Positions 44,886 to 57,456 of a stretch of DNA of 64,000 nt are shown here, in pieces. This stretch comes from Siphonodentalium dalli (taxonomy: Eukaryota > Mollusca > Scaphopoda > Gadilida > Siphonodentaliidae), in contig CP136067.1 of the NCBI GenBank assembly GCA_032622095.1, positions 133,739,990 through 133,803,989 of the forward strand, written 5' to 3'. Both the position numbers and the translations under genes were made by a program. Each line of letters begins with the position of its first letter. Positions within the stretch are counted from its first letter, which is position 1. A model generated the notes under the pieces. The model saw only the letters and a program-made list of their open reading frames with translations. It did no database searches and was not told the origin of the DNA.

Positions 44886-45439
44886 TGTCCACTATACTCT
44901 GGAATCCAAGTTCTGAATACTGAATTACATTATGGGCAACACAGTCCACTAACTTCTTACAGCACAATGCGAAGTACTACAGTTGGAGATAATGACAGTT
45001 CGTGACGTGCCATGTTGATGGTGGGTTAGAAGGTTATCATGCACCAAATGAAATGCGGAAATGAAGGAAGTTGAATTAGCACGCGTAACTACGGAGGTGG
45101 CCATGGTTCACTATAATAATAATGGCATCTTTCAGATCATATTATATAGGCCGATTCATATATATCATAATGCCCCAAACTGTTCCAGTTATATTCGACT
45201 AGGAGTTATCAGATCAGTCTGGCTATATCACACAAATAGTATATACCATGCCGCATTCATGCATCGTCATAATCTACCCCAACCAAGTGGTATATATATA
45301 TTAACTTCAGCAGAACACGGTCATGGTCATGCTATTGTACGAAGAGCTTCATACCTGTTCACGTGATAAGCTACCCAGTTTGATCAAATAGATCTTAGTT
45401 TAAACAGTATTTATTCAATGAATATTACAGCAACAATAA
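44886..45439. other. Intergenic sequence, nothing recognised
   Basis: The 101-aa frame at 45061-45366 matches nothing I know. Confidence 0.3.
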
Positions 45440-46119
45440 GTGTCGGCGCACACGATCCCGATTGTCCCCGATTAATCCGGCTGCCGGATAAATCGGGGAC
45501 AATCGGGACCGTGTGCGCCAAACTTTGGAGCGGTTTTTGTCGGATCCGATTTAATCGGACCGATCAAACTGAGTTTGATTTCATCAGGAAAATCCGGCTC
45601 GTGACGATGGCAACGCGCGTGTTTTTCTTGTCACATGACCGTCACATGACCAAAACCTCATTCGAAATGTCGGAATAGTTAGCGGCGACCGCTATTCGAA
45701 ATTAAATCAAGAATTCTGACTGATCGATAAGGAACAACGGCTGGTAGACCTGTGGGCAGAAAATGAGTGCCTGTATAATAATCGCGACAAGAGGGCGGCA
45801 GCTATGGAAAGGCCTATTACGCCAATTTACGGCTATTGTTCGTGATCTCAATATATTAATAATATATTTATTTAGTTTATTATTAATGAATATTACTAGT
45901 CTATAGAAATACATATTAATATAAATCACCATGACTAACTATATTAACTGGCTAGATAGGCTGACCACACCAGTTGACTATAATACTACAATGACCATAG
46001 CATGCATATGACCGGAGTGAAAATCCGACTCGTGTGCGCTGACCCCCCAATTTTATCGGCCCCGATTTACCCGGCAGCAAGATTTAACAGGGCACAATCG
46101 GGATCGTGTGCGCCGACAC
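45440..46119 (+). mobile_element. PIF/Harbinger-like non-autonomous element with a MADF-like relic
   Basis: The ends are GTGTCGGCGCACACGATCCC and its near complement. TAA flanks both sides (45437-45439, 46120-46122), the 3-bp duplication typical of PIF/Harbinger. Between about 45728 and 45830 the + strand reads EQRLVDLWAENECLYNNRDK then RAAAMER, a MADF/Myb-SANT-like start as in the DNA-binding ORF1 of Harbinger elements, with a stop just upstream. No DDE nuclease remains. Confidence 0.75.
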
Positions 46120-47039
46120 TAAGTATATGTTTAATCGCAGATAATACACATTAGCGATACTTGCATATGAGACAAATTAATTATACACACACATGTAGTT
46201 ATACAAAACTATGCTAATATCGCTGTAATACAAGTAATTATATTTGATTGAGTTCTAGTTCAAATTTGTAACGATCCCATCTTGGTCGACATATTAACGT
46301 ACATGTGGAAATGTACCGGTACTTAGTATGAACTGATGACAAGAAGAAGTTTAAGAATGAGACAATCATCAACATTTCTTCCTACACATATATGTTTGTC
46401 AGAATGGTAAAAGGGGTGTCTGATCATTGGTGTCGATTGTCAATTCCAATCACCAAGAGTATCTATACAAGGATTGATTTTTACGAACACTTTTATGAGT
46501 ATTATGTCAGAAAACGTCCGTGTTACTACGACAGACTATCCAACCTCATGCATTTACCACACATATACCGCCGGTATACATGCAACATAGTGAAATGGAA
46601 AAATAATAAAATATAGCTATATTATCCGGGCGATCTCCTGGTTTATATGTTCAATGTCAGGCTTCAAAGGCCATCCACTGTTAGCTATACAATAATGTGA
46701 TTGAGTCCGTCGCTATAGACCTTTTAGTATACGAGTATAGATACACTCAATCGGTATCAATATGCAAGCACGTATGACGATCACATGCATCATTTGAGCG
46801 TTGGTAGCTGACAGCGCCTGAAGTTGGCAACTTCACTATTCTATCCACATACCATGTTGGTCTCTATTAAAATATTTATATAATATCATAATCGAGTATG
46901 GCAAAAATACATATACTTAACGTGCTTGCACATATATTTCGGTTTTATGTAGTGAGCGGTGTGTTACACCGAAAACTCATGTATGGTAATACTATACATA
47001 TGTGTTATTCTTACATGCTAGGATATATGTTGGAAATAT
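46120..47039. other. Intergenic sequence, nothing recognised
   Basis: AT-rich. The 74-aa frame at 46392-46616 is rich in aromatic and basic residues but has no family I know. Confidence 0.3.
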
Positions 47040-47830
47040 ATGTATTTTAATGTCAAATTTCGACAGTTCCACCACATTGGCGGCCATCTCGATTACAATA
47101 AGATATTAATAAGCCCGAATTATCTAAATCGGAGCACATTCGTACATTCATTCATATATCTAACAGCGAGATATCGTTCCCTGTGGTGGACATGTTATTT
47201 GACGTATACAAATATAATGTTTGGCGAATTTTCACGATGGTTATTTGACAATAATTGTGACATGAACTCGCATTTTGAGTCATGTGGTAAGACAACTAAT
47301 AGGAATGTGTCATAGCATGTCGAGTAATTATTTGGAAGAAGCCAATTAGTCAACTACATTCACCTTCAATATGACAGAAACGTAATAGGCTGAAATACGG
47401 TAAAATTGCGTATATTGGCCGCCATCTTGGAAGCCATCTTGGATTAAGTTGACAGTTTCTCGAACCAGTTAGATGTAAATGTCTTATGTAATGATCCTAC
47501 TAATTTCTATCATCGATTAATTCTAAATTTCTATAAGGAAATCGTTAGAAAATAAAAAAGTATATTTTGGCAAAAAATTATACCACTTCCTTTAAACCAT
47601 CGCATTTGGAGAAGACAATCAAGGTTATGATTCAAGAAATCAACTAATGTGATGCCTAAGTGATTTGTTATCATGATTGAAGAGAAGTATAATCCCTAAG
47701 CGTCACCAGTTCGATACTGTCGGAAATGATGTAGGCGACAGGTATGGGAAATAATCAATTTTCCCACTTCCGGTCGCCATTTTGGCAGCCATCTTTGATC
47801 GAGATAAACAAATTTTTATAAAAAAAATAT
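47040..47830. repeat. Diverged repeats with GGCCGCCAT/GCCATCTT words
   Basis: Three loosely similar segments near 47060, 47410 and 47760 each contain GGCGGCCATCT or GCCGCCATCTTGG or GCCATTTTGGCAGCCATCTT. Old and poorly bounded, related to 42050-42560. Confidence 0.35.
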
Positions 47831-47887
47831 AACATGGCGTCCCACAATACACTGTACAAAAGGATGTTCATCTATTTTATATCACAA

Positions 47888-49036
47888 CTAGCAGGTTAGC
47901 CCGCCACTGGCGTGCTTGGTCAGAAACATGACAATGTTTTATGTTTTGTTTGTGTTTTTCAATGAGTTAATATTGGGTTTTTCAATATTTTACCCGATTT
48001 GACCTTGTATTGGTCATGTCGGGGTCACAATATATAATTTGTGGGTACCCGTTTGAAGGTTAAGACTGACCCGATGAAAAATTCCCCCGTTCCTAGGAAC
48101 GACAGACATAAGAATGTTTCACACAATGCGACGTCGACGATCCCCGTGTGTTTTTACACTTATATACGAAGTTTGAGCTCACCTAGGGCGGAAAAACTTA
48201 CCCGATCCGCGTTCTTAGGAACACAACACGCTCCGCGTTCTTAGGAACACAACACGCTCATGTCTATACACGCCCAGACCCAGAAGAGGTATGATTTTTT
48301 TTAACCTGCCCGTGGCCATTGAGCAGCCCCTGACAGAGGTTGTCCACCCTTACGAGATGGTAAATAGTCCCCGCAAAGTTAATCCCGTCGTGAACCCCAA
48401 ACTCGCAAAGAGCGGACAGTCAATTAATCCCGTCGTGATCGCCATCACCAACGCGACATAATTTTGTTTGGTATCATGTGTTGCGTTCTAAAAATAGGAA
48501 AGCACTTGTTCCCGTATATCTCTCTGCATAATAAATTTCGAGCGATAACGTTGCGTTTGCGTAAATACGAAATTGTGAGTGTTGGTTTGTAACCGGGATT
48601 TCTGAGAAGCATTATGCCATTATATCCACACTAACTACCCCCATAAGCCCTGACCTAAGTGTCATACATACTATAACAATGATGTTGTAAGAGTACTATG
48701 GCATCCATTAAATCTCCCCGCATAGGAAACCACTCAATGTTCCCGTATTTCTCTCTGCAGATGCTAATAACGTTGAATGGTAAACAGACGCTCTTTATAA
48801 CGATGCGTCAAAAACAAACGCTCATTAAATTATCACTTGATTAACCCCCGCCGTGCCTTTGCAGTGATTTGGGAGTGGATAAAGGGTGTTCAGAGTTTCT
48901 CCAAAACGCGACAACTACGGTGTTCGTGGGTTTTTACCCTTAGATGGGAAGTTTGAACTCAATCGAGCCAGCCGTTTTCGATTCTATAAAGTACACACAC
49001 ACATATATACGGAAGACTCAAAATATATAGTATAGA
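47888..49036 (-). mobile_element. Helitron-like element C
   Basis: The reverse strand starts TCTATACTATATATTTTGAG at 49036 and ends with a hairpin GCACGCCA-G-TGGCGGGC, then TAACCTG, CTAG (47891-47888) and T. A duplicated block CTCCGCGTTCTTAGGAACAC lies at about 48209-48255. The body shows no helicase frame. Confidence 0.6.
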
Positions 49037-49059
49037 ATAAATATTGCGGGTAATAATTT

Positions 49060-50530
49060 TCTAAAGTGACGCTGTTGTTGTCAGGGGCAGAAAAGGGGGA
49101 GGGACAGCAAAAGTTTTTGTCGCCGATTTCCACCAAACTTATACACAATCATCTCCATGCTATGAGGAATCTAATGGTGTGGTTTAAAGATGTCAAAAGT
49201 TGTGCCGTTCGCGTCAGGGGTGCACGGAATGGGAGAGTGGCACATTGATAACACATTTTTAGCGCCGATTTCCACCAAATTGATACACATTCTTCTCCAT
49301 GAAAGAAGGAAGCTAATCGCGCGATTTAAAGACGCCAAATTGTGTCGTTTGAATGACAGATTGGGGGGAATTTGATAAGAATTTGTTTAGTCGCCGATTA
49401 CTTATAAACATCTCCATTATATCATGCGTCAAATGTGTTGTTTGAATCTGTCAAAAGTCATTCTGTCATTCAAGTCAGGGGTGCACTGAAGGGGATATGG
49501 GCACCATAAAGTAAAGACACCAAATTGGTGCCGTCTGGGTGAGAGATGGGTGTCACTAAATTTGATAAGAATTTGTTAAGTCGTCGATTTCCACCAATTT
49601 TAGATATAGTCATCTTCATAATGAGTCTAGTTGTGTTGTTTAATGATGTCAAAAATGGCGTCGCTGCGCCAATTTCCACCAAATTCATGAACACGTTATT
49701 TTCCAATGGTACGAGGAATGAGATCTTGTGAGTTAGAGACGCCACATTTGGTGCCATTATCAACGACTCGGCTATTTCCGAACTGAGGAAATAACCTCTT
49801 CCATAAAGAGAAATATCTGATTATCTATTTCAATCACGCGATTGATCATGTGCATACTACCGTAAATGCGTCTGTTGGTTGGGAAACTCGTCTGTAAGTT
49901 TGAACTAATTATTATATATGTATTACTAATTACCACTATTTGATGCTTAAACAAGTATGGTACTGGCATGCAGTGAGTACATGCTGAGACTGCTCCATTC
50001 ACATCTATGCGTCAACAAGTCAATGTCGTCGGCTTATCACCAGGGTCGTATAATGTAGCATTGCGCGGGTATGGTTTCTATTTATGGAAGAGGTTATTTC
50101 CTCAGCGAAGCGGAAAAGTCCGAGTCGAGTTCTAGTGCATTTGGTGCCTATATTTGCGAATGTATATGTCTGTCTGTGTTATCTATAACATCACGGGGTA
50201 ACTTTTTACGAGGAAGATCATTGTGTGGGTTAAAGTTTCTAAAGTAACGATGTTGGTGTCAGGGACAGAAATGTAGGAGGGGCGGCACTAATGATGAACT
50301 ATTTTTGTCGCCGATTTCCACCAAACTTATGCATAATCATCTCCATGATATGGCGCAGTGTCAGGGTGCACGGGGGGGGGGGACGGCAACAAAATTTATA
50401 AAACAAATAAACGATTGCCTCCAAATTGTGGCACAATCTTCCCCATGATACGATGAATCGAATCATATGATTAACGATATGCCAGATTGGTGTCGTTAGT
50501 GTGAGAAATGGGGGGGGGGCACTAAATTAA
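49060..50530. repeat. Diverged tandem array of roughly 140-200-bp units, interrupted
   Basis: Units marked by GTCGCCGATTTCCACCAAAC, ATCTCCATG, a TGTGGTTTAAAGAYGTCAAA-like block and CAGGGGTGCACGGAA occur near 49119, 49261, 49578 and 49665, and again at 50308-50530 after an insertion. Reading frames over them on both strands are not conserved between units. Confidence 0.55.
49763..50137. mobile_element. TIR element inserted in the tandem array
   Basis: Inverted ends share CGACTCGG, TTTCCG and GAGGAAATAACCTCTTCCAT, about 45 bp. ATTTGGTGCC occurs on both sides (about 49746 and 50140), which may mark the target. No coding capacity. Confidence 0.6.
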
Positions 50531-51902
50531 TTAAATACCACGGTGTAGAGTGCTCCAACATGTTCTCAATTTTGAGTGAAATTCATTTAGCCTGCATAAT
50601 GATTATACTCATTTTGTTGCCATTAGTTTCAATTTCTATCTTTCATATTACTAATTGTTTCGACGTTTAGTGCAATGGCCAACTATTGTCTTATTTATAA
50701 GATATCGCATGCAAATGAGTGTGAATGAGTTCATATCAACTCACTCAAAATTCGAATTCAGAACACCACACACCGCCCAGTATCGCTCCTCAAATTACAC
50801 CTCAAATTGATTGATCCAATATATTAGTCTTCTTAACCGGACAACATCCGTAGTTCCATTTCGTGCCACATCTGTATAGTCATGTTTCCATCCAAATATT
50901 CCCGCGAATGTATATGTATATAGTCTTGGCATTGTTATTCTATTTGGATACATATTTGCTGTATGGATCGGAGGTTCATCTAAGTCTTTTAAGACTGTCC
51001 ACAAATCTTTTATGTATCGTATGTTTATTTGATAATAAATATGTTTTAGTCATATGACGGTTTGTGCTCCAAAAGACACATGGTGTTCGCTTTCGAATTT
51101 GTCCTGGTATCGAAATATAGGTCGATAAATACCTGAACTATATTCCTATGCTCATGGGCATATGTTCCGGAAAGAAGGATTGAAATTATAAAAAATATAA
51201 CTTCGAACACAAAAATGTGACCCCGAACAATCCCTGCGTTATTTGTATTAATCGAATTGGGGAATCGGAAACAGAATAACGATCCTATTGTGTACAACTT
51301 TCTGAGGTCGGAACATCTTTATTGGATTCGCGAAGGCCTATATAAATAGGCGCTACACAATGTGGCTATTAGATTCGCGAAGGTTTTTTGTGCTACAACG
51401 CAATGAATCACAAAGATTTCCCTTGACTTCGCTGGCTGACAGGATGTAATGGATCTCGGGCAGGGGTAGACCTTCATCCAGCGTCTAATTCAATGTTATA
51501 TCTGACCCTGGTGGTTTTGTGCCCTACCCATCAAGGAAACAGTGTTTGATCGGACTCCTTGGAATTCGGATGAAACATACTACCAACCTTGCTGTGAGGC
51601 CTCGTTAGAGGTTAACATTCAGTATAGTATAGGATCCCAAACACATCGTGTATGTAAAAGGTTCCTCTGCCTTTCCCACCAGATCTTTCAATATAGAGCG
51701 GCCAATCGGAGGTTTTGTGCGCCCGCCACTAACTTTAGCCATGATAATTTATATTCACTCAAGCCTGTTGTTCGCAGCTTTCTTATGTCAGAACACCTTT
51801 ATATCCGATTCTCGTAGATTCTCGTATATGCGTTACATCTAAATATTTGCTCTTTGCCCTATTTGCTATGGGAAAGGATGTAATCGAACCAAATAAAGAT
51901 CA
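50531..51902. other. Intergenic sequence, nothing recognised
   Basis: ATTCGCGAAGG occurs twice (about 51328 and 51375). Small frames at 50795-51842 have no known similarity. Confidence 0.3.
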
Positions 51903-52114
51903 TTGAAGGCACTCAATCCGATCAGACGGTCCCCATATCAAGTACAACAACAACAATTACAACAACAATAACAACAACAACAACAACTTGCAACTGTTTA
52001 GTTATCAGAGTCGATTAATTACAACAAGATAATGCTAACGACTGTTGACTATGGTATTATTGGCAAATTTCCCAAAACGTGTTATTTATCAACATGTGGC
52101 GACATTATCACTTG

Positions 52115-52539
52115 TGTGCCTATGCAAGTGCTAGTATCAATTTCACACCATACATGCATTCCGCCTCGGGCCAGTGATGATAAGGGATTTATACCTACGT
52201 AGAAGACAGCAATTAGTAGTCACGGCAATCGCATGTAAAGATGGTCACCTGCAATTAATACATCGCGAGCAGGTGAACATATTTAGCCACATGCTACTCT
52301 GTTAAATACATCTATACCAAACCTGCTGAAACCTATAATTAGCAGCCGCAGCAGCATTCCCGGGTAAAAGACGGATACACGCAACTTCCACATCATATGC
52401 TGTTAAGCAGATTTAGCCACATGCTACTGTGGTAAATCTCTGGAATAATGCGGTAAATGTCCGGAATAATCCAAGAACCGCCTCATAGAAGGAGATCCCA
52501 ATATATACTGGAGAAATCAGTGGAAAAAGCAAGCAGTCT
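52115..52539. other. Left part of the insertion, no gene
   Basis: About 425 bases that precede the minisatellite inside the same insertion. ATTTAGCCACATGCTACT occurs twice (about 52280 and 52418) and GGAATAAT twice near 52445-52465. Nothing else is recognised. Confidence 0.4.
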
Positions 52540-54335
52540 TAGGACTACGTACACGGTTACCTAGGAGCACACTTATGACTACACGGATGACCTAGAAGCA
52601 GTCTTATGACTAAACGGTTATCTAGGAGCACGCTTATGACTACACGGTTAGCAAGGAGCAGTCTTAGAACTACACGGTTACCTAGGAGCAGTCTTATGAC
52701 TAAACGGTTACCTAGGAGCAGCATAAGGACTACACGGTTATATAAGAGCACACTTTTGACTACACGGTTACATATAATCAGTCTTAAGACTAAACGGTTA
52801 CCTATGAGCAGTATTATGACTACACGGTTACCTAGGAGCAGTCTTATGACTACACGGTTACCTAGGTGCACGCTTATGACTACAGGGTTACCTATGAGTA
52901 GTCTTATGACTACACGGTTACGAAGGAGCAGTCTTAGAACTACACGGTTACCCAGGAGCACGATTATGACTACACGGTTACACAGGAACGGTCTTATGAA
53001 TACACGGTTACCTAGGAGCAGTCTTATGAATAAACGGTTACCAAGGAGCACTCTTATGACTAAACGGTTACCTAGGAGCAGTCTTAGGACTACACGGTTA
53101 CCTAGGAGCACATTTATGACTACGCGGTTACACAGAAGCAGTCTTATGACTAAACAGTTACCTAGGAGCACGATTATGACTACAGGGGTACATAGGAGCA
53201 GTCTTGTGACTACACAGTTACCTAGAAGCAGTCTTATGACTACACGGTTACCTAGGAGCAGTCTTAGCACTACACGGTTGCCTGGGAGCACACTTATGAC
53301 TGGTTACCTAGAAGCAATCTTAGGACTACACGGTTACCTAGAAGCAGTCTCAGGACTACATGGTTACCTAGAAACAGTCTTATGACTAAACGGTTACCTA
53401 GAATCAGTCTTTTGACTAAACAGTTACATATAATCAGTCTTATGACTACACAGTTACCTCGAAGCAGTCTTATGACTAAACAGTTACATATAATCAGTCT
53501 TATGATTACACGGTTACCTAGAAGCAGTCTTATGACTAAATGGTTACATAGAAGCAGCCTTATGACTAAACGGTTACCTAGAATCAGTCTTATGACTACA
53601 CGGTTACCTAGAGGCAGTATTATGGCTAAACGGTACCTAGAATCAGTCTTATGACTAAACGGTTACCTAGAATCAGTCTTTTGACTAAACAGTTACATAT
53701 AATCAGTCTTATGACTACACAGTTACCTCGAAGCAGTCTTATGACTAAACAGTTACATATAATCAGTCTTATGATTACACGGTTACCTAGAATCAGTCTT
53801 ATGACAAAACGGTGCCTAGAATCAGTCTTATGACTACACGGTTACCTAGAAACAGTCTTATGACTAAACGGTTACATATAATCAGTCTTATGACTACACG
53901 GTTACCTAGAATCAGTCTTATGATTACACGGTTACCTAGAAGCAGCCTTATGACTAAACGGTTACCTAGAATCAGTCTTATGACAAAACGGTACCTAGAA
54001 TCAGTCTTATGACTACACGGTTAACTAGAATCAGTCTTATGATTACACGGTTACCTAGAAGCAGTCTTAGGATTACACGGTTACATAGAAACAGTCTTAT
54101 GACCACACGGTTACACATCAGCACTCTTATGACTACACGGTTACATAGAAGCAGTATTATGACTACACGGTTACATTGGAGCACTCTTATGACTACACGG
54201 TTACATAGGAGCACCCTTATGACTACACTGTTACATATGAGCACCCTTAGGACTACACGGTTACATATGCGCACACATATGACTACACGGTTACCTAGAA
54301 GCAGTCTTATGACTACACGGTTGCCTAGGTGCATA
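52540..54335. repeat. 30-bp minisatellite, about 59 units, with higher-order structure
   Basis: The unit is about CCTAGGAGCAGTCTTATGAC followed by TACACGGTTA. Exactly 30 bp per unit over most of the array. Because 30 is a multiple of three, frames stay open on both strands (52557-53291 and 53978-54334 reverse, 52606-54416 forward). From 53382 a block of about 269 bp is repeated at 53651, a higher-order copy. Occasional short units break the frame. Not regarded as a gene: both strands are equally open and there is no start context or signal. Confidence 0.9.
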
Positions 54336-54634
54336 TTCTATCTATTCTATGCAAATCAAGCGTTTGCGTTTATGTTGCCCTCCATCTTGGCACACTTGAT
54401 TATCAGGAAATTTTGACGTATTACCACTTGATTTTAGTGTTATCCATCTTCATCCGCAATTTTGTCCGAAACCGTCGTCTTGACGACATTTTTCCGAGCC
54501 ACAATTCAAAAATCGATATCTGATCACTCTGAGCATTGACGGGTGGGTTCCTCGACTCGGATCAAATATGTTTTATCCCCGAAGCCAAATAAATAGTAAG
54601 TTGGGAGCGTTCATTCGGATATTGCATCTTTATA

Positions 54635-55140
54635 ATAACTCCTTCGATTAAAACACTTTTTAGAACGCTCTTTAAAGATGTGATTTAGTTTCATGTTATC
54701 CAGTGTTATCTCCGTTATTCAGTCAATATAATCACTTCTCATTCGATTAAATCCTGACATTAATTTTGAAATAACATCACGTGGCACCTGTTACTCAGAA
54801 TAAATACTGAATTCCAACAGCATACCATTGCATCTTTAAAACTATATTATATGTAGACATTATTTGAATCTTTGAATTCAAATATATCAATATATACGAA
54901 GTGGTTACCCACCCATGTGACGCTTACAATTGCGATTGAAGCATTGCAACGCATGTATTCATGCTGAACTGTTTTGATTTGAACGGTACATGCAGATAAG
55001 AGCGCAGAGCCGCAGACCCAAGTCGAGAATTGTATATATATGTAAATACTTTGATTTGTTGATACAATCATGTATGACCGTTTGTATTATGTTCTTTATA
55101 TACTATTGTGTTCATATATACAATCTTCAGTAATGGAGGA
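54635..55140. other. Intergenic sequence, nothing recognised
   Basis: AT-rich, with no coding signal. Confidence 0.3.
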
Positions 55141-55147
55141 TAATTAA

Positions 55148-55213
<66 letters not shown>
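55141..55213. repeat. (TA)n microsatellite
   Basis: About 70 bases of alternating T and A with one GC interruption near 55182, forming a self-complementary tract. Confidence 0.9.
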
Positions 55214-55215
<2 letters not shown>

Positions 55216-55780
55216 CTACTTTCTATGATTGTGGGAAGTGGGGCGATAGAACCACAGCCCCGCCCACCCTACATTGCACTGCGTGTTGGGTGGTATTTAT
55301 ATTACATGTATAAACAAAACCCAAAACTTGCTGTTTCGAGGCACGAGGCGTTCGAATTGTGTATGGGTGGGTGAGGTGGGTCTGAATATACCAGAAAAGG
55401 CTTGTCGTATGCAGTAATAGTAGGTAGATCATTCACTGGGGTCAAATAATACTAAAAAAAAAAATTTAAAACAAAAACGTGGACAGTCACATAAATGTAC
55501 TGCAATACAATTCGCGTATAACTTTAATCAAGAGGACTGGTGTGGGTCGAGGAACACAAACCGATTTTGTGCCAATAATTTAAAATTTCTTTTTATTTTC
55601 TCGTCTAAATGTATTAAACTTTACACGTTACATTATCGACGTCTAGAGTCACCCACATGACACACAAGGCTAACTACGTCAATACACTCCGTAGAAATGC
55701 TAGAATATATAAGTCCCTATAATTCACTACTTGAAACGCTGGTAGATGAAAATCTCTTTTACTTTCGACTTTGTATATAG
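55214..55780. other. Intergenic sequence, nothing recognised
   Basis: No coding, tandem or transposon signal seen. Confidence 0.3.
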
Positions 55781-56282
55781 TTAAAAGGCACGTGAGGCCT
55801 TAGTTGTCGAAAATATTCATATTTGTTCCAATCACCGTAAACAGAAAAACATTGAAATGCATACAGTTTCGTTCATATATACCATGACTATCGCGTAAAC
55901 AGCATGTCATCATAAAAAAAAGACCTACAATATTTTACATAAGCAAGAGCCTGATTGTGTTACAGAAGACAGCACAATGCTACTGGCTAATCACACAAAA
56001 ATGGCATAAACGCTCTTTATTTGTTCCATATCAGGAATTCACCAACAAAGAACGCTCTTTATGTTTACCATCATAATATAAACAAACACCAGAAAAGTAA
56101 CTTTTTATGCTTTTATTTACATAACAATGGTCAAACAAATGACTATTAACATACTGTTTATGCGATATTTCTTATTTATATACGGACAAAGTCTGTCTAC
56201 ATTTTGATGTTCTTTCTGTTTGTGGCGGTTTTTTGAAATATTTTTACAGGATACCCACCGCCAAGGCCAACCGTACCTTTAA
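55781..56282 (-). mobile_element. TTAA-flanked element, 502 bp (family K2, copy 2)
   Basis: TTAA at 55781-55784 and 56279-56282, same termini as 6894-7395 in reverse orientation and the same length. Differences are scattered substitutions and small compensating indels. Confidence 0.75.
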
Positions 56283-57456
56283 GCTGGTGTATCTCTTCCC
56301 TCAATTTTCCCTGCTGGTTCAGACGTGTATAAGTTGGTTGGTTAATTTGGGGGGCGTATCGTCGTATCAGCCGATAGTGTATTATATGTACATATTTGTT
56401 TTCGAGTACATTTGTTATATATAGGCCTCACAAAAGCTTTAAAATGAAGTAGATATCGTAAATCATTATTTTACTGTAGATTTGGGTCACCAATAGTCAT
56501 TTCTTTCCGAGTTTTGTTGAATTTGTTAACAGTGAAAATGTCGCATAGTTTAACAACGTTGAGATTTAATAAGCCTCATATAATAACTAGAATACCTAGG
56601 TTTTAGTTTTAATACCTGAAACATCTCCTTGTAACTTGTATCCGCTCGGGAAAATTCGATATTTCTATCCAGACACCACCCTGGACAATCAGGAGATATT
56701 TCGGTATTCAAGCAAAAACTGTAGGCCCTTGGGGTTGTTGTTTACTCACCTTTCCAATCAATCGATCATCTATATTATTCTATTTTTCTGTAAAATGTTT
56801 GTCAAATGTTTAAATATGTTATTATGATTGGAATAAATATGTTTACACCAAAAGCAGTAGGTATTCTCTATATATACACCGTGAGCTGTCCAGGACATGC
56901 AGTAAGTTACAGAATAATGAAGGGAATGAGATAAGGATTGGTCAATTAAATTAAATTTATTCACTCGTCAAGTATGACACGATAGAGCATGGATGGGATG
57001 CATTGAGCATGCAGTGCGTTTCATGTTGGTGCAAAAAGTGGTGCGCGGTGAAAAATACACATATCATAATAAATAATTGATTGAGAACAACCCCTGGTAG
57101 TGCAATTGTCTGATTTTAATGTATTGTTTACATATATGGATAGGTCAAGATGAAGGTTTATGTTAAGGTTTATGGTAGAAACCAACGACCTCGTGCTAAC
57201 GGATTGAACGGCATTGATGCTCGCGCGAGTTGTTGCTATGTATACATTGTTCTCATAAGTTTGATAATATTCGATCATGTTGGGCCATTAGTTATGAAAC
57301 GCCATTGGCAAACGCTTTGGGTCTAGAATTGTAATTATCTATATCCCGGGAAAGTTTTACATCGGGTATGATGTAATGACTGGAGAAAGGATTTTTTTTT
57401 TGCGAAATATACGTGTGACAAATTCATGAGGTAATGATCGTTGTCCTCGGTGTGTC
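56283..57456. other. Intergenic sequence, nothing recognised
   Basis: Small frames at 56233-56424, 56636-56827 and 57021-57278 have no known similarity. Confidence 0.3.

Larger units (their letters stand above)
51903..54634. mobile_element. TTAA family K1, third copy, split by a 2.3-kb insertion
   Basis: The left part 51903-52114 starts TGAAGGCACTCAATCCGATC, has the (AAC)n tract and stops at CATTATCACTTG. The right part resumes at about 54412 (CGTATTACCACTTG) and runs through CTGATCACTCTGAGCA and GGGTGGGTTCCTCGACTCGG to the variant end near 54634. CACTTG with its left neighbours is present on both sides of the insertion, as a target duplication would leave. Confidence 0.65.

Noticed and set aside
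52540-54335. CRISPR-like array of 30-bp repeats
   Set aside because: Units are contiguous without unique spacers, and the window is eukaryotic.
52557-54416. Long repetitive proteins of 259, 244, 135, 118 and 90 aa
   Set aside because: Products of a 30-bp minisatellite whose unit length is a multiple of three. Open on both strands, no signal peptide or start context, and frame breaks where units are 29 bp.
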